A stretch of DNA of 64,000 nucleotides from Microlunatus flavus (GTDB taxonomy: Bacteria > Actinomycetota > Actinomycetes > Propionibacteriales > Propionibacteriaceae), in contig NZ_FOFA01000004.1 of the NCBI RefSeq assembly GCF_900110855.1, forward strand, positions 1 to 64,000. Reading direction: 5' to 3'. Positions within the stretch are counted from its first letter, which is position 1. Every line of letters begins with the position of its first letter. Made by a program: the position numbers and the translations under genes. The notes beneath the pieces are model-generated. The model was not told the DNA's origin, ran no database searches, and saw only the letters and a list, made by a program, of their open reading frames with translations. Below are positions 50,471 to 59,233 of this stretch, in pieces.

Positions 50471-52246
50471 TCAGTCCAGGAGCACGGCCCGGCGCCAGCC
50501 CCGCACGCTGTTGAGGAACCACAGCTCCGCGCCGGCGCCCAGCGCCGCGGTCACCTCGGCGACGGTCAGCACGCGCTCCCGGAGCCGGCCGTCGGCCAGC
50601 GCGAGGCCGCGCTCGACCCCGGGGAGCAGCCCGCACGACACCGGCGGGGTCCACCAGCCGCCGGCGTCGTGCAGGACCACGCTGCCGATCGTCGTCTCGG
50701 TGACCTGGCCGTCGCGGTTCCACAGCAGCGCGTCGTCCGCACCCCGCGCCGCGGCGTGGGCGCGGTGCGGCGCGTACGCCTCGCGCCACGTCGTCTTGTG
50801 CGCGAGGAAGACGTCCTGCGCGTCCACCGGCGCCTCCGCGAGGACGAGGCTGAGCGGGACGTCGGGGTTCGCCGGGAGGGCCACGACCGTCGTCGCCGCC
50901 CGACCCGGCTCGTCCACGGTCAGCCGGACCCGCCAGCGCCCCGTGGGGTGCGTACGCACGACCTCCGCGAGCGCCGCGCGGGCGGCCGGCGCCGGGTCGG
51001 GCCGCCCGAACCAGGCCGCCGAGGCGGCGAGCCGGTCCAGGTGCTCCTCGAGGGCCCACCAGGCGCCCTCCTCGAGCCGCAGCGTCTCGAGCAGGTCGAA
51101 CGCCGGCCGCGGCGGGGCCGTCAGCACGGCCGCCTTGGCCAGCAGCTCGTCGTGCTCCCCCGCCGCCGTCGAGTCGACGGTCACGCCGCTGCCTACCCCG
51201 TAGACGGCCGTCCGGGTGAGCGTGTCGGCCACCACCGTCCGGATCCCCACGCTGAACGTCGCGTCTCCGCCGGGCGCCACCACGCCGACCGCCCCGCAGT
51301 AGAGGCCGCGCGGGTGCGGCTCGAGCCGCTCGATCAGGCGCATCGTCGAGACCTTCGGCGCCCCCGTCACGGAACCGCAGGGGAACAGCGCCGCGAAGAC
51401 CTCGCCCAGCCCCGTCCGCGGCGGCACCTCGGCCGTCACGGTGGAGGTCAGCTGCCAGACCGTCGGGTAGCGCTCGGGCACGCAGAGCGCCGGCACGTCG
51501 ACCGTCCCCGGGACGGCCACGCGCCCGAGGTCGTTGCGCAGCAGGTCGGTGATCATCACGTTCTCGGCGCGCTCCTTCTCGCTGCCGAGCAGAGCCGCCA
51601 GCCGTCCGGCGTCCTCCGCGCTCGAGCGCCCGCGCCGGGCGGTCCCCTTCATGGGGCGCGTCGTGACCGTGCTCCCGCGCCGGGCGAAGAACAGCTCCGG
51701 CGACACCGACAGCACGTGGTGCCGACCGAGGTCCAGGTACGCCCCGAAGCAGGGCCCCTGGGCGGTGAGCAGCTGTGCGTACCGGCCCGGGTCGGCGGCG
51801 CCGTCGTCCCACGACGCCGTCAGCGGCAGGGTGAGGTTCGTCTGGTAGGTGTCCCCGCGCCGGACGGCCGCCTGCACCTGGTCGAACGCCGCCGCGTACG
51901 CGTCGCGCTCCACCGCGGCCCGCCAGCCGCCGGGCACCGCCGACGCCGCGCCGTCCGCGGGCAGGTCGAGCGGCGCCCGGTGCAGCCCGAACCAGACCAG
52001 CGGCAGCGCGGCGGCGCCCTCCGCGCGCCGGCCCGGGACGGCGAACGCCGGGTCGAACGCCGGCGCCGCGTCGTAGGTCACGAACCCGACGGCCCACCAC
52101 CCCGCCGCGCTCGCCTCGTCGACCTCCCGCAGCGCCGGCACGACCGCCTCCAGGGAGGTCGCGACGACCGTGCGCGCCGGCTCCCCGAAGCGCAGCGTCC
52201 CGGTCCCCGCCCGCGCCTCGCCCGGGAGGAAGTCGACGCGCACCAC
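50471..52246 (-). CDS. Bifunctional aminodeoxychorismate synthase component I / 4-amino-4-deoxychorismate lyase (PabB-PabC fusion)
   Basis: The 591-residue protein joins two enzymes of p-aminobenzoate (folate) synthesis. The N-terminal chorismate-binding part has YQTNLTLPL, SPELFFARRG, TRPMKGTARRG (PIKGT-type lysine marking aminodeoxychorismate rather than anthranilate synthase), FPCGSVTGAPKVSTM and GVVAPGGDATFSVGIRTV. After about residue 385 comes the PLP-dependent class IV lyase: HKTTWREAYAPH (Lys of the Schiff base), LLWNRDGQVTETTIGSVVL and LLPGVERG. The fusion occurs in many bacteria. The glutaminase PabA is not in the window. Confidence 0.92.
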   Translation of the reverse strand: MVRVDFLPGEARAGTGTLRFGEPARTVVATSLEAVVPALREVDEASAAGWWAVGFVTYDAAPAFDPAFAVPGRRAEGAAALPLVWFGLHRAPLDLPADGAASAVPGGWRAAVERDAYAAAFDQVQAAVRRGDTYQTNLTLPLTASWDDGAADPGRYAQLLTAQGPCFGAYLDLGRHHVLSVSPELFFARRGSTVTTRPMKGTARRGRSSAEDAGRLAALLGSEKERAENVMITDLLRNDLGRVAVPGTVDVPALCVPERYPTVWQLTSTVTAEVPPRTGLGEVFAALFPCGSVTGAPKVSTMRLIERLEPHPRGLYCGAVGVVAPGGDATFSVGIRTVVADTLTRTAVYGVGSGVTVDSTAAGEHDELLAKAAVLTAPPRPAFDLLETLRLEEGAWWALEEHLDRLAASAAWFGRPDPAPAARAALAEVVRTHPTGRWRVRLTVDEPGRAATTVVALPANPDVPLSLVLAEAPVDAQDVFLAHKTTWREAYAPHRAHAAARGADDALLWNRDGQVTETTIGSVVLHDAGGWWTPPVSCGLLPGVERGLALADGRLRERVLTVAEVTAALGAGAELWFLNSVRGWRRAVLLD

Positions 52247-52302
52247 CCCGTGATGGTCTCAGGGTCCGGCCCGGAGGGACGCCGCCGCGGCCACGCGGCC
52301 GG

Positions 52303-53580
52303 TCAGAGCCCCGCGGGCTGCCCGAAGGTCGGACCGGCCGCGACGACCGGCGCCGGGTCGGGCGGCAGCTGCCACTCGCCGCCGCGGTCGGTGCTCGAGC
52401 GCCGAGCGACGAGGTCGGGGACGTGCAGAGCCAGCGCCGCCGCCGTGGCCGTGCGCACGGCCGCGACGCCCCACCGGCTCTGCGGCATACCCAGCGCGAG
52501 CAGCCGCGGCTTGACCGTCGCCTGCACGACGTCGACGAACGGCCGCAGCTGCGCGTCGTACGCGGCCAGGGCGGCCCCCAGGTCGCCCGGGTGCTCGTTG
52601 ACCTGACCCGCCAGGACGTGAGCGCCGACCAGGCCGGCCGAGATGCCCATCCCGCTGAAGGGTGACGCGCAGTGGGCGGCGTCGCCGACCAGCACGACCC
52701 GGCCCCGCGACCAGGTCGAGGTGCGCACCTGCAGCGCCTCCTGCGAGTAGAAGCCCGGGCTCTCCCGCATGCCCGCGACGAAGCGGTCGGCCTGCCACCC
52801 GGCGTCGGCGAACCGCCCGGCCCAGAACGCCTGCTGCGCCTCCACCGGCTCGCGGTGCACGGCGCGGGCCTCCGCCGAGTCCTCGCGGAGGACGAAGTAC
52901 GCCTGCGTCCAGTCCGGGTGGTGGCTCCTGCGCATGATCATCCGGCCTCCGGGAGCCACGAACGTGTCCCGGACGGCGTCGTCGGACGCGGTGCGCGGCA
53001 CGAACCAGTAGGCCATGTGGATCCCGAGCCGCCGGTAGGGGTCCTCCCCCGCGGGCAGGAGGGCCTGGCGGATCCGGGAACCCTGCCCGTCCGCGGCGAC
53101 CAGGAGGTCGAAGTCGTCGGTCGAGGAGTCCGCGAACCGGGCGACCACGCGGTCCCCGTCCTGCTCGAAGCCCGTCACGCTCGCGTCGAAGACGTGCTCG
53201 ACGTCGTCCTTGGTCGCCTCGTGGAGGATCCTCACGAGGTCGCCGCGCATGATCTCGTACTCCGAGGTGAAGGTCTGGCGCCCCTGGCCGGACGTGTTGG
53301 CCATGACGGTGCCCAGCCGCCGGCCGCGGCCGTCGACGAAGGCGACCCCGGGCTCGTCCACCCGCGCCGCCCGCACCTGGTCGAGCAGGCCCATCCGCTC
53401 GACCGCCTCGATGCCCTGCCCCCGCAGGTCGACCTGCGCGCCGCTCGCCCGCAGCGCCGGGAACCGCTCGACCACGACCACCTCGTGCCCGCCGCGGGCG
53501 AGCCAGTACGCGGCCGCCTGCCCGGCGACGCCGCCGCCCGCCACCAGCACCCGCAGCCGTGCACCCGTCGTCCGCGCCAT
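52303..53580 (-). CDS. FAD-dependent monooxygenase, TetX-like, under tetO-like control
   Basis: The 425-residue group A flavin monooxygenase has canonical motifs: VAGGGVAGQAAAYWL (GxGxxG), VVVERFPALRASGAQVDLRG, LVAADGQGSRIRQ (DG), and VVLVGDAAHCASPFSGMGISAG (GD). The last matches the GDAAHxxxPFxGxG pattern of TetX and relatives. ATG 53580 has GGAGCGGG upstream. It is divergent from a tetracycline-repressor-class TetR through two CTATC-N3-GATAG operators. A role as a tetracycline-inactivating oxygenase is plausible but not shown; many such enzymes oxidise other polyketides. Confidence 0.85.
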   Translation of the reverse strand: MARTTGARLRVLVAGGGVAGQAAAYWLARGGHEVVVVERFPALRASGAQVDLRGQGIEAVERMGLLDQVRAARVDEPGVAFVDGRGRRLGTVMANTSGQGRQTFTSEYEIMRGDLVRILHEATKDDVEHVFDASVTGFEQDGDRVVARFADSSTDDFDLLVAADGQGSRIRQALLPAGEDPYRRLGIHMAYWFVPRTASDDAVRDTFVAPGGRMIMRRSHHPDWTQAYFVLREDSAEARAVHREPVEAQQAFWAGRFADAGWQADRFVAGMRESPGFYSQEALQVRTSTWSRGRVVLVGDAAHCASPFSGMGISAGLVGAHVLAGQVNEHPGDLGAALAAYDAQLRPFVDVVQATVKPRLLALGMPQSRWGVAAVRTATAAALALHVPDLVARRSSTDRGGEWQLPPDPAPVVAAGPTFGQPAGL

Positions 53581-53593
53581 GTCCCGCTCCGTT

Positions 53594-53641
53594 CTCTATC
53601 ACCGATAGGTTCGAGACCGAGCATGCTCTATCACTGATAGA
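53594..53641. promoter_or_regulatory. Two tetO-like operators
   Basis: CTATCACCGATAG (53596-53608) and TCTATCACTGATAGA (53627-53641) are palindromes with arms CTATC and GATAG; the second is perfect over 15 bp. The classical tetO core (CTATCA-N-TGATAG) is nearly the same. Centres are 32 bp apart. TAGATT (53638-53643), 6 nt upstream of the tetR GTG, could be a -10 for a leaderless message overlapping the second site. Confidence 0.75.
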
Positions 53642-53649
53642 TTGGCAAC

Positions 53650-54252
53650 GTGACGCGAGCGACACGACTGACGCGGGACGTGGTGACCGACGCCGCGCTC
53701 GACCTCCTCGACGAGGTCGGCCTCGACGCCGTGAGCACCCGCCGGCTCGCCCAGCGGCTCGGCGTCGAGCAGCCCTCGCTCTACTGGCACTTCCGCAACA
53801 AGGAGCAGCTCCTCGCGGCCATGGCCGAGGCGGCGATGACCCCGCACGCGCAGGCGCCGCTGCCCGCACCCGAGGACGACCCGCTCGAGTGGTTCCGGGA
53901 CAACGCGCGGAGCCTGCGCCGCACGCTGCTGCAGCGGCGCGACGGTGCCCGCCTGCACGCGGGGTCACGTCCGGCGGGGGACGACCTCGGCCGCATCGAG
54001 CACAAGCTGGCGTTCCTGACCTCGAGCGGTGTTCCCGAGACCGTCGCGAGGATGGCGTTGCTGGCCGCGGGCCGCTTCACCGTCGGCAGCGTGCTGGAGG
54101 AGCAGGCCGACCTCGGCCGCGAGCGCGAGGAGGGGATCGCCCCCGCCGTCGACCACGAGGCCGCGTTCGAGGCGGGGCTCGGGCTCCTCGCCGACGGCCT
54201 CGCCCGGCACGCCAACGCGCACGCGCACGCAGGTCCTGGTCCGCGCCACTGA
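53650..54252 (+). CDS. Tetracycline-repressor-class TetR (TetR_C domain)
   Basis: The 200-residue protein resembles transposon TetR across its length, from memory of TetR(B). The HTH RRLAQRLGVEQPSLYWHFRNK differs little from TetR(B), and the recognition helix QPSLYWH is almost identical. With an offset of +3, the drug and Mg contacts N82, H100, R104 and E147 have counterparts N85, H103 (in LHAGSRP), R107 and E150 (in VLEEQ). H64 is shifted by one (H66). TetR(B) T103 is Ser here. Tn10-type TetR is induced by tetracycline-Mg. The target is the divergent FAD monooxygenase; no tetracycline efflux pump is adjacent. The start is GTG 53650. Confidence 0.9.
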   Translation: MTRATRLTRDVVTDAALDLLDEVGLDAVSTRRLAQRLGVEQPSLYWHFRNKEQLLAAMAEAAMTPHAQAPLPAPEDDPLEWFRDNARSLRRTLLQRRDGARLHAGSRPAGDDLGRIEHKLAFLTSSGVPETVARMALLAAGRFTVGSVLEEQADLGREREEGIAPAVDHEAAFEAGLGLLADGLARHANAHAHAGPGPRH

Positions 54253-54268
54253 GGTCGGGGTCGTGCCG

Positions 54269-55174
54269 TCAGCGGATCGCCGGCTCCGCGAGCTCGGCGG
54301 CGGCCCGGGACAGCTCCGCGAGCACCGTGGCGACACCGCTGCGCAGGGTGCGCTCGGGTCGTACGAGCGCGTCGACCCGTCGGGCCAGGGCCAGGTCCTG
54401 CAGCGGGCGGAGCACGACCCCGGGCGGCGCCGGGGCCGTGTGCCGCGGCATCAGCGCGACCCCGGCGCCCGCCGCGACCAGGGCGGCGACGACCGAGAGC
54501 TCGTTGACCCGGTGGGCGACGGTGAGCGGCCGTCCGCCCGCGGCGCCGATCGCCCGAAGCGGGGCGAGGAGCGGGAAGCCCTCGTGGACCGCGACCCAGG
54601 GTTCCCCGGCGACCTCGGTCGCCGTGACCGCCGACCGGTCCGCCAGGCGGTGCCCGACCGGCAGGGCGACGTCGAGGGGTTCGTGGAGCAGGGGCGTCAC
54701 GGTGACCGTGCGCGGCCAGGGCGGGCTGTGGTCGAGCCGGTGGGCCAGGACGACGTCGTGCTCGGCGCACAGCGCCGGGAACGCCGACTGCGCCACGTCG
54801 TGCTCGGCGCACTCCACCGGCGGGCCGCCGGCGGCCGCGGCGCGGACCAGCACCGGGAAGAAGACGGTGCCCGCGCTCGAGAACGCGGCGACCCGGACGG
54901 GCGCGCGCGGGTCGGTCAGGAAGGCGTCGACGGCGACCTCGGCACGGGCGAGCGCGGTCGCCACGTCGGTCGCCGCCGCCGCCAGCGCCTCGCCGGCGTC
55001 GGTGAGGGCGAGGACGCGCCCCCGGCGCCGGGTGAGCGGGACCGGGACGTTCCGCTGCAGCGCGGCCAGCTGCTGTGACACCGCCGAGGGCGTGATCAGC
55101 AGCGCCCCGGCCACCGCCGTGACGCTGCCGCGGTCCCCGAGCTCGCGGAGGATCGCCAGCTGCCGTACGTCCAT
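54269..55174 (-). CDS. LysR-family transcriptional regulator
   Basis: The 301-residue regulator has the N-terminal LysR winged HTH (DVRQLAILRELGDRGSVTAVAGALLITPSAVSQQLAALQRNVP, residues 2-48) and a periplasmic-binding-like effector domain (VRVAAFSSAGTVFFPVLV, LPVGHRLADRSAVTATEVAGEPWVAVH). It is divergent from an EamA transporter across 71 bp, which contains the near-palindrome CAAGTCGACCTTG (55201-55213). It probably activates that transporter in response to an unknown small molecule. Confidence 0.9.
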   Translation of the reverse strand: MDVRQLAILRELGDRGSVTAVAGALLITPSAVSQQLAALQRNVPVPLTRRRGRVLALTDAGEALAAAATDVATALARAEVAVDAFLTDPRAPVRVAAFSSAGTVFFPVLVRAAAAGGPPVECAEHDVAQSAFPALCAEHDVVLAHRLDHSPPWPRTVTVTPLLHEPLDVALPVGHRLADRSAVTATEVAGEPWVAVHEGFPLLAPLRAIGAAGGRPLTVAHRVNELSVVAALVAAGAGVALMPRHTAPAPPGVVLRPLQDLALARRVDALVRPERTLRSGVATVLAELSRAAAELAEPAIR

Positions 55175-55245
55175 GAAGCGACGCTACAACGTGGCTTCAC
55201 CAAGTCGACCTTGTTCTTCACCGTCTGCGGCCGGACCGTGGTCAC

Positions 55246-56193
55246 GTGCAGATCACCCGATCCCGGCCCGGCCTCGCCACCGACCTCGTGCTCATGGGCG
55301 TCGCCCTCGTCTGGGGCAGCAGCTACCTGGTGGCCAAGGACCTGACCCTCGCGGCGCCGGTCCTCGTGGTCCTCGCCCTGCGCTACGCGATCTCGGCGGT
55401 GGCGCTGGGCGTCGTCTGCCGGCGGGCGCACGTACGGGTCACCAGCGTGCGGGAGCTCGCGGTCGGGGTCCTGCTCGGGTGCACGCAGGCGGCGGTGCTG
55501 ACGCTGGAGACGTTCGGGGTGTCGCGGACGACGGCGACCAACGCGGGTCTGATCATCAGCCTGACCGTGGTCCTCACGCCGCTGCTCGACGGCCTGTGGC
55601 GGCGCCGTCCGATGCCGGCGCCGTTCTTCGCCGCCACCGCCGTCGCCGTCGTCGGGGTGGCCCTACTCGTGTCGGGCGACGGGTTCCGGGCACCCGGCTG
55701 GGGCGACGGCCTGATGCTGGCCGCCGCCGCCGTCCGCGCGGTCCACGTCAGCCTCATCGGGCGGCTGACGACGGGCCGCGCGTACGGTTCCCTGACCCTC
55801 ACGACGACCCAGGCCGTCGTGGGCGCCGTGCTCCTGTCCGCCGCGGCCGCGCCCGAGCTGGGCAGGACGGTGACCCACCTGCCGCCGGCCGCCTGGGCCC
55901 AGCTCGGCTACCTCGCCCTGGCCTGCACCGTCTTCGCGTTCCTGGCCCAGACCTGGGCGATCCGGCGCACCTCCCCGAGCCGCGCGAGCCTGCTGATGGG
56001 GACCGAACCCGTCTGGGCCGTCGCCGTCGGCGTCACCCTCGGCGGCGAGTCGCTGTCCGTCGTCACCGCCGGAGGGGCCGTCCTGATCGTCGCGGCGACG
56101 TACTACGGCCAGCACGTCGAGCGGAACCACCGCCTCGGAGCGCTCGCCCTCGCCCCGGCGCCCGAGCCCGCCGAGCGCCTGACGTCGGCCTGA
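55246..56193 (+). CDS. EamA/DMT-family transporter
   Basis: The 315-residue membrane protein has ten predicted helices in two EamA repeats: the first starts ATDLVLMGVALVWGSSYLVAKDLTLAAPVLVVLALRYAIS, the second near GDGLMLAAAAVRAVHVSLIGRLTTG. SRASLLMGTEPVWAVAVGVTLGGESLS is the typical end. DMT proteins export amino acids, nucleobases or drugs; the substrate is unknown. It starts at GTG and is divergent from the LysR gene. Confidence 0.9.
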   Translation: MQITRSRPGLATDLVLMGVALVWGSSYLVAKDLTLAAPVLVVLALRYAISAVALGVVCRRAHVRVTSVRELAVGVLLGCTQAAVLTLETFGVSRTTATNAGLIISLTVVLTPLLDGLWRRRPMPAPFFAATAVAVVGVALLVSGDGFRAPGWGDGLMLAAAAVRAVHVSLIGRLTTGRAYGSLTLTTTQAVVGAVLLSAAAAPELGRTVTHLPPAAWAQLGYLALACTVFAFLAQTWAIRRTSPSRASLLMGTEPVWAVAVGVTLGGESLSVVTAGGAVLIVAATYYGQHVERNHRLGALALAPAPEPAERLTSA

Positions 56194-56216
56194 CGGTCGA
56201 GCCGGCGCCCGGCCGG

Positions 56217-57425
56217 TCAGCGCTCGCGGCGGCCGACCTCCGCGGCGTAGTCGTCGAGCAGGTCGAGCACCGACGGCGCCCGGTAGAGCGACTTGTGGCT
56301 CTTGAAGTGCTGGCTCGGGACGAGGATCCCGGCCTCGACGAGGGGTGCGACGGAGCGGCGCACGTTGTTCGGGTGGATACCGACCTCCCTGGCGATCGTC
56401 TCGGCGTCGACCACGGGGTGTGCCGGCAGCAGGTCGAGGATCCTCCAGGCGGCGGAGTCGGAGCGGGCCCGGACCGTCGCGCGCCAGGTGTCCCGCAGCT
56501 CGATGGTGCGCGCCGCCAGCTGGCGTCCCTGGTCGACCGCCCGGAGCGAGGCTCGGACGAACTGGCGGACGATCGGGCCGGCGTCGCCCTCGCGGAAGGC
56601 CTCGAGCGCGTCGAAGTAGCGGCTCTTCTCCGTCAGCAGACCACCGGAGACGGGCACGGTCGCCGTCCGGGTCAGGCCCTTGCTCCTCAGCAGGATCTGC
56701 ACGAGCGCGCGGCCGGTCCGGCCGTTCCCGTCGGCGAACGGGTGGATGGTCTCGAACTGCGCGTGGGCGATCGCGATCTGCGGCAGCAGCAGCAGGTCGT
56801 CGCGCGCCGCGAAGGCGACCAGGTCGTCGACGGCACCGACGATGCGCCGGTGGTCCGGCGCCACGTAGTCGGCGGAGACCGGGGTCGAGCCCCCGCCGCC
56901 GATCCACACCGCCTCCTCGCGCCAACCGACCAGGCCCGGCGAGTGCCGCTCGAGCAGCACCCGCTGCACCCCGGCGATCACCTCCGCCGTCAGCGCGTCG
57001 GCCGACGAGACCGCGTCCGTCATGGCCCGGGTGTTGTCGGCCACGACGACGGCGTTGGGCTTGCCCGAGCCCGTCAGCTCGGCCTCGGCGATCGCCCGCG
57101 CGGAGGCGCTGATCTGCTCGATCTGGGAGGAGGACGCCGACTCCGAGCGCAGCAGCACGGCGGTGATCGCGCCCAGCCCGTGCTCGGTCGAGGCGTCGAA
57201 GCGGGCGATCTCCGCGGCCGCGTCCTCGGCGTCGGCGGCGAGCGCCGGCGGGACCTGCAGACGGAGGTCGGCGATCCGGGCTGGCACAGCCGAGGTGTAC
57301 GCCCGTCCCCGGGCGGCCCGCTCGCGACGCGTCTGCCCGAAGCCGGTGGGTGGGTCCCAGACCTGCGGCTCCCAGTCGGTCGGAGGCACCCGCACCTCAG
57401 CTCCGGCCTTCGTCATGGGAGCCAT
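56217..57425 (-). CDS. Fic family protein (AMPylase type) with winged HTH
   Basis: The 402-residue protein has a Fic core HPFADGNGRTGR (residues 228-239), matching HPFxxGNGRxxR, which transfers AMP from ATP to hydroxyl side chains of target proteins. An N-terminal segment SSSQIEQ (98-104) resembles the inhibitory [S/T]xxxE[G/N] motif, with E103 in place and Gln instead of Gly/Asn. A C-terminal winged HTH follows (DAETIAREVGIHPNNVRRSVAPLVEAGIL). It starts at ATG; a second ATG is nine bases in. There is no toxin/antitoxin partner next to it; class II Fic proteins carry their own inhibitor. The natural target is unknown. Confidence 0.92.
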   Translation of the reverse strand: MAPMTKAGAEVRVPPTDWEPQVWDPPTGFGQTRRERAARGRAYTSAVPARIADLRLQVPPALAADAEDAAAEIARFDASTEHGLGAITAVLLRSESASSSQIEQISASARAIAEAELTGSGKPNAVVVADNTRAMTDAVSSADALTAEVIAGVQRVLLERHSPGLVGWREEAVWIGGGGSTPVSADYVAPDHRRIVGAVDDLVAFAARDDLLLLPQIAIAHAQFETIHPFADGNGRTGRALVQILLRSKGLTRTATVPVSGGLLTEKSRYFDALEAFREGDAGPIVRQFVRASLRAVDQGRQLAARTIELRDTWRATVRARSDSAAWRILDLLPAHPVVDAETIAREVGIHPNNVRRSVAPLVEAGILVPSQHFKSHKSLYRAPSVLDLLDDYAAEVGRRER

Positions 57426-57522
57426 CCTACTGGCTCGCTAATCACCTACGGCCGTAAGCGCTTAGCGAAGGCCCTCTGTTGCGCTCACGTCCACCCGGCC
57501 GCACCCGTCGCCGGTGCACCGG

Positions 57523-58287
57523 TCATGGCTGGCGATCCGGTCGGCGGGCCTCGACGAGGAAGCGGCTGGAGTGCGCGACGAAGGGTCCGTCGCTCACCAT
57601 CCGGTCGTGGAGCCGGCGCAAGGTCGGCCGGTACCGCTCGACGCTGAAGTCCGGCACCCACCAGACGCACGTGCGCAGGACGTAGACGATCGCCCCGACG
57701 TCGGCGAACTCGGCCCGCAGCCTCACCGACCGCAGGTCCACGACCTCGAGCCCGCACCGTTCCGCGGCCGCGCGGGCGTCCTCGGGCCGCCGCCACCGGT
57801 GCGCGTCGGGCAGGGGCCCGAGGAACGCCTCGCTCAGCTCGACCATGCTCGCCGGGCCCACCTGCTGGGAGAGGTAGGTCCCTCCCGGCGCCAGGACCCG
57901 GGCGATCTCGGGCCAGTCGGTGCTCACCGGGTGCCGGCTCGTCACCAGGTCGAAGACGCCGTCGACGAACGGCAGCGGTGTCGCACCGTCGTGGCCGAGC
58001 ACGGTGACGCCTCGCGGGCGGAGACGGTCGGCGGCCACCGCCAGGTTGGGCAGCCACCCCTCCGTCGCCACCGCGAGCGGCGGGTAGGTCCCCGCCTCGG
58101 CCAGCACCTCCCCGCCGCCCGTCTGCAGGTCGAGCGACGCGGTCGCGCCTTCGAGCCGCCGGGCGACGGTGCGGGCGTACGCCCACGGCGGGCGCTCCTC
58201 GCTGGCGCGGCCGTCCAGCCAGGAGAAGTCCCAGCCCTCGACGGCCACCGCCGACGCCTCGGCCACGAGGTCGTCGAAGCTGGGCAC
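57523..58287 (-). CDS. Class I SAM-dependent methyltransferase
   Basis: The 254-residue methyltransferase has SLDLQTGGGEVLAEAG (motif I with GGG), VTVLGHDGATPLPFVDGVFDLVTSRHPVSTDWPEIARVLAPGGTYLSQQVGPASM, and a DLRSVRLRAEFADVGAIVYVLRTCVWWVPDF C-terminal segment typical of a conserved actinobacterial family of unknown substrate. The gene lies 97 bp from the Fic start. The 112 bp up to the next minus-strand stop (58400) have no gene. Confidence 0.85.
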   Translation of the reverse strand: MPSFDDLVAEASAVAVEGWDFSWLDGRASEERPPWAYARTVARRLEGATASLDLQTGGGEVLAEAGTYPPLAVATEGWLPNLAVAADRLRPRGVTVLGHDGATPLPFVDGVFDLVTSRHPVSTDWPEIARVLAPGGTYLSQQVGPASMVELSEAFLGPLPDAHRWRRPEDARAAAERCGLEVVDLRSVRLRAEFADVGAIVYVLRTCVWWVPDFSVERYRPTLRRLHDRMVSDGPFVAHSSRFLVEARRPDRQP

Positions 58288-58399
58288 GGCGACAGTCTGT
58301 CGGCGTCGCGGGCGTCGGGCGAGGGATTTCCTCGCGAAGGCGCCTTCAGCCTTCCGCCTTCCGTCGTCAGCGGTCGGCCGCCTCGCCCCCGACCGGCGG

Positions 58400-59233
58400 T
58401 CAGGGGCGCGGGCCGGCCGCCACGACCGCGCGGACCTCGTCGAGGTCCATCCGGTACGGCCCGACCTGCGTCAGGACCCAGCTCGCGCCGGCGTCGCCCC
58501 ACGCCTCGGGGTCGGTGTCCCCGGCGACCTGCACGACGAGCTCGACCGGCTCGTCAGGACGCCCGGCCGCCGCTCGCGCCGCGTCGATCGCCGTCCGGGC
58601 CTCGGCGACGTCCTCGGGTCCGCCGAGGCCGATGACGAAGTAGCCGTCGAACCGTGCGGCCCGGCGCTGCGGCGGCTTGTTGGGCCACCGGCCGCCGATC
58701 CAGAGCGGGATGCCTCCGGGACGGGTGGCCGGCGGGAGGAACGTGACTCCGGCGGCCCGGTGGTGCGGGCCGTCGTGGTCGACGCGCTCGCCGGACAGCA
58801 GGGCGGTGAGGACCTCGAGGCCCTCGTCGAGCAGCGCCGCGCGGGTCTTGGGGTCGACGACCTCGCCGAACGCCGACAGCTCTCCCCCACCACCGTCCCG
58901 GGCGCCGCCGTCGTCGCCGAGGCCGAAGCCGAGGACGAGGCGGCCGCCCGACAGCCGGTCCAGCGTCGCGGCCTGCTTGGCCACCACGTGCGGGCGGCGG
59001 CGGGACAGCGGGGTCACCATGATCCCGAGCTCGATGGTCGAGGTGACCATGGCCGCCGCTGCGAGGCAGATCCAGGGGTCGGCGATCTCGGTGACGGGGT
59101 CGGCGTAGAGCAGGTGGTCCCAGACGAACACGCCGTCCCAGCCCGCCTCCTCGGCCTGCCGGACCACGTCGGCGAACACCCGCGGGTCGGCCAGCGGGTC
59201 GAACGCCGGCAGGAAGAGCCCACGCCTCGTCAT
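58400..59233 (-). CDS. LLM-class flavin-dependent oxidoreductase
   Basis: The 277-residue TIM-barrel protein of the luciferase-like family has GLFLPAFDPLADPRVFADVVRQAEEAGWDGVFVWDHLLY at the N-terminus, LDRLSGGRLVLGFGLGDD in the middle, and GIPLWIGGRWPNKPPQRRAARFDGYFVIG near the end. Members use FMN or F420 as reductant; which cannot be read from sequence. The ATG overlaps the preceding stop by 4 nt (ATGA at 59230-59233). It is the last gene of the tldE-DUF4438 operon. Confidence 0.88.
   Translation of the reverse strand: MTRRGLFLPAFDPLADPRVFADVVRQAEEAGWDGVFVWDHLLYADPVTEIADPWICLAAAAMVTSTIELGIMVTPLSRRRPHVVAKQAATLDRLSGGRLVLGFGLGDDGGARDGGGGELSAFGEVVDPKTRAALLDEGLEVLTALLSGERVDHDGPHHRAAGVTFLPPATRPGGIPLWIGGRWPNKPPQRRAARFDGYFVIGLGGPEDVAEARTAIDAARAAAGRPDEPVELVVQVAGDTDPEAWGDAGASWVLTQVGPYRMDLDEVRAVVAAGPRP

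Noticed and set aside
55201-55213. CAAGTCGACCTTG as a LysR operator
   Set aside because: The position suits, but the symmetry is imperfect and no T-N11-A box is clear, so I did not list it as a separate site.
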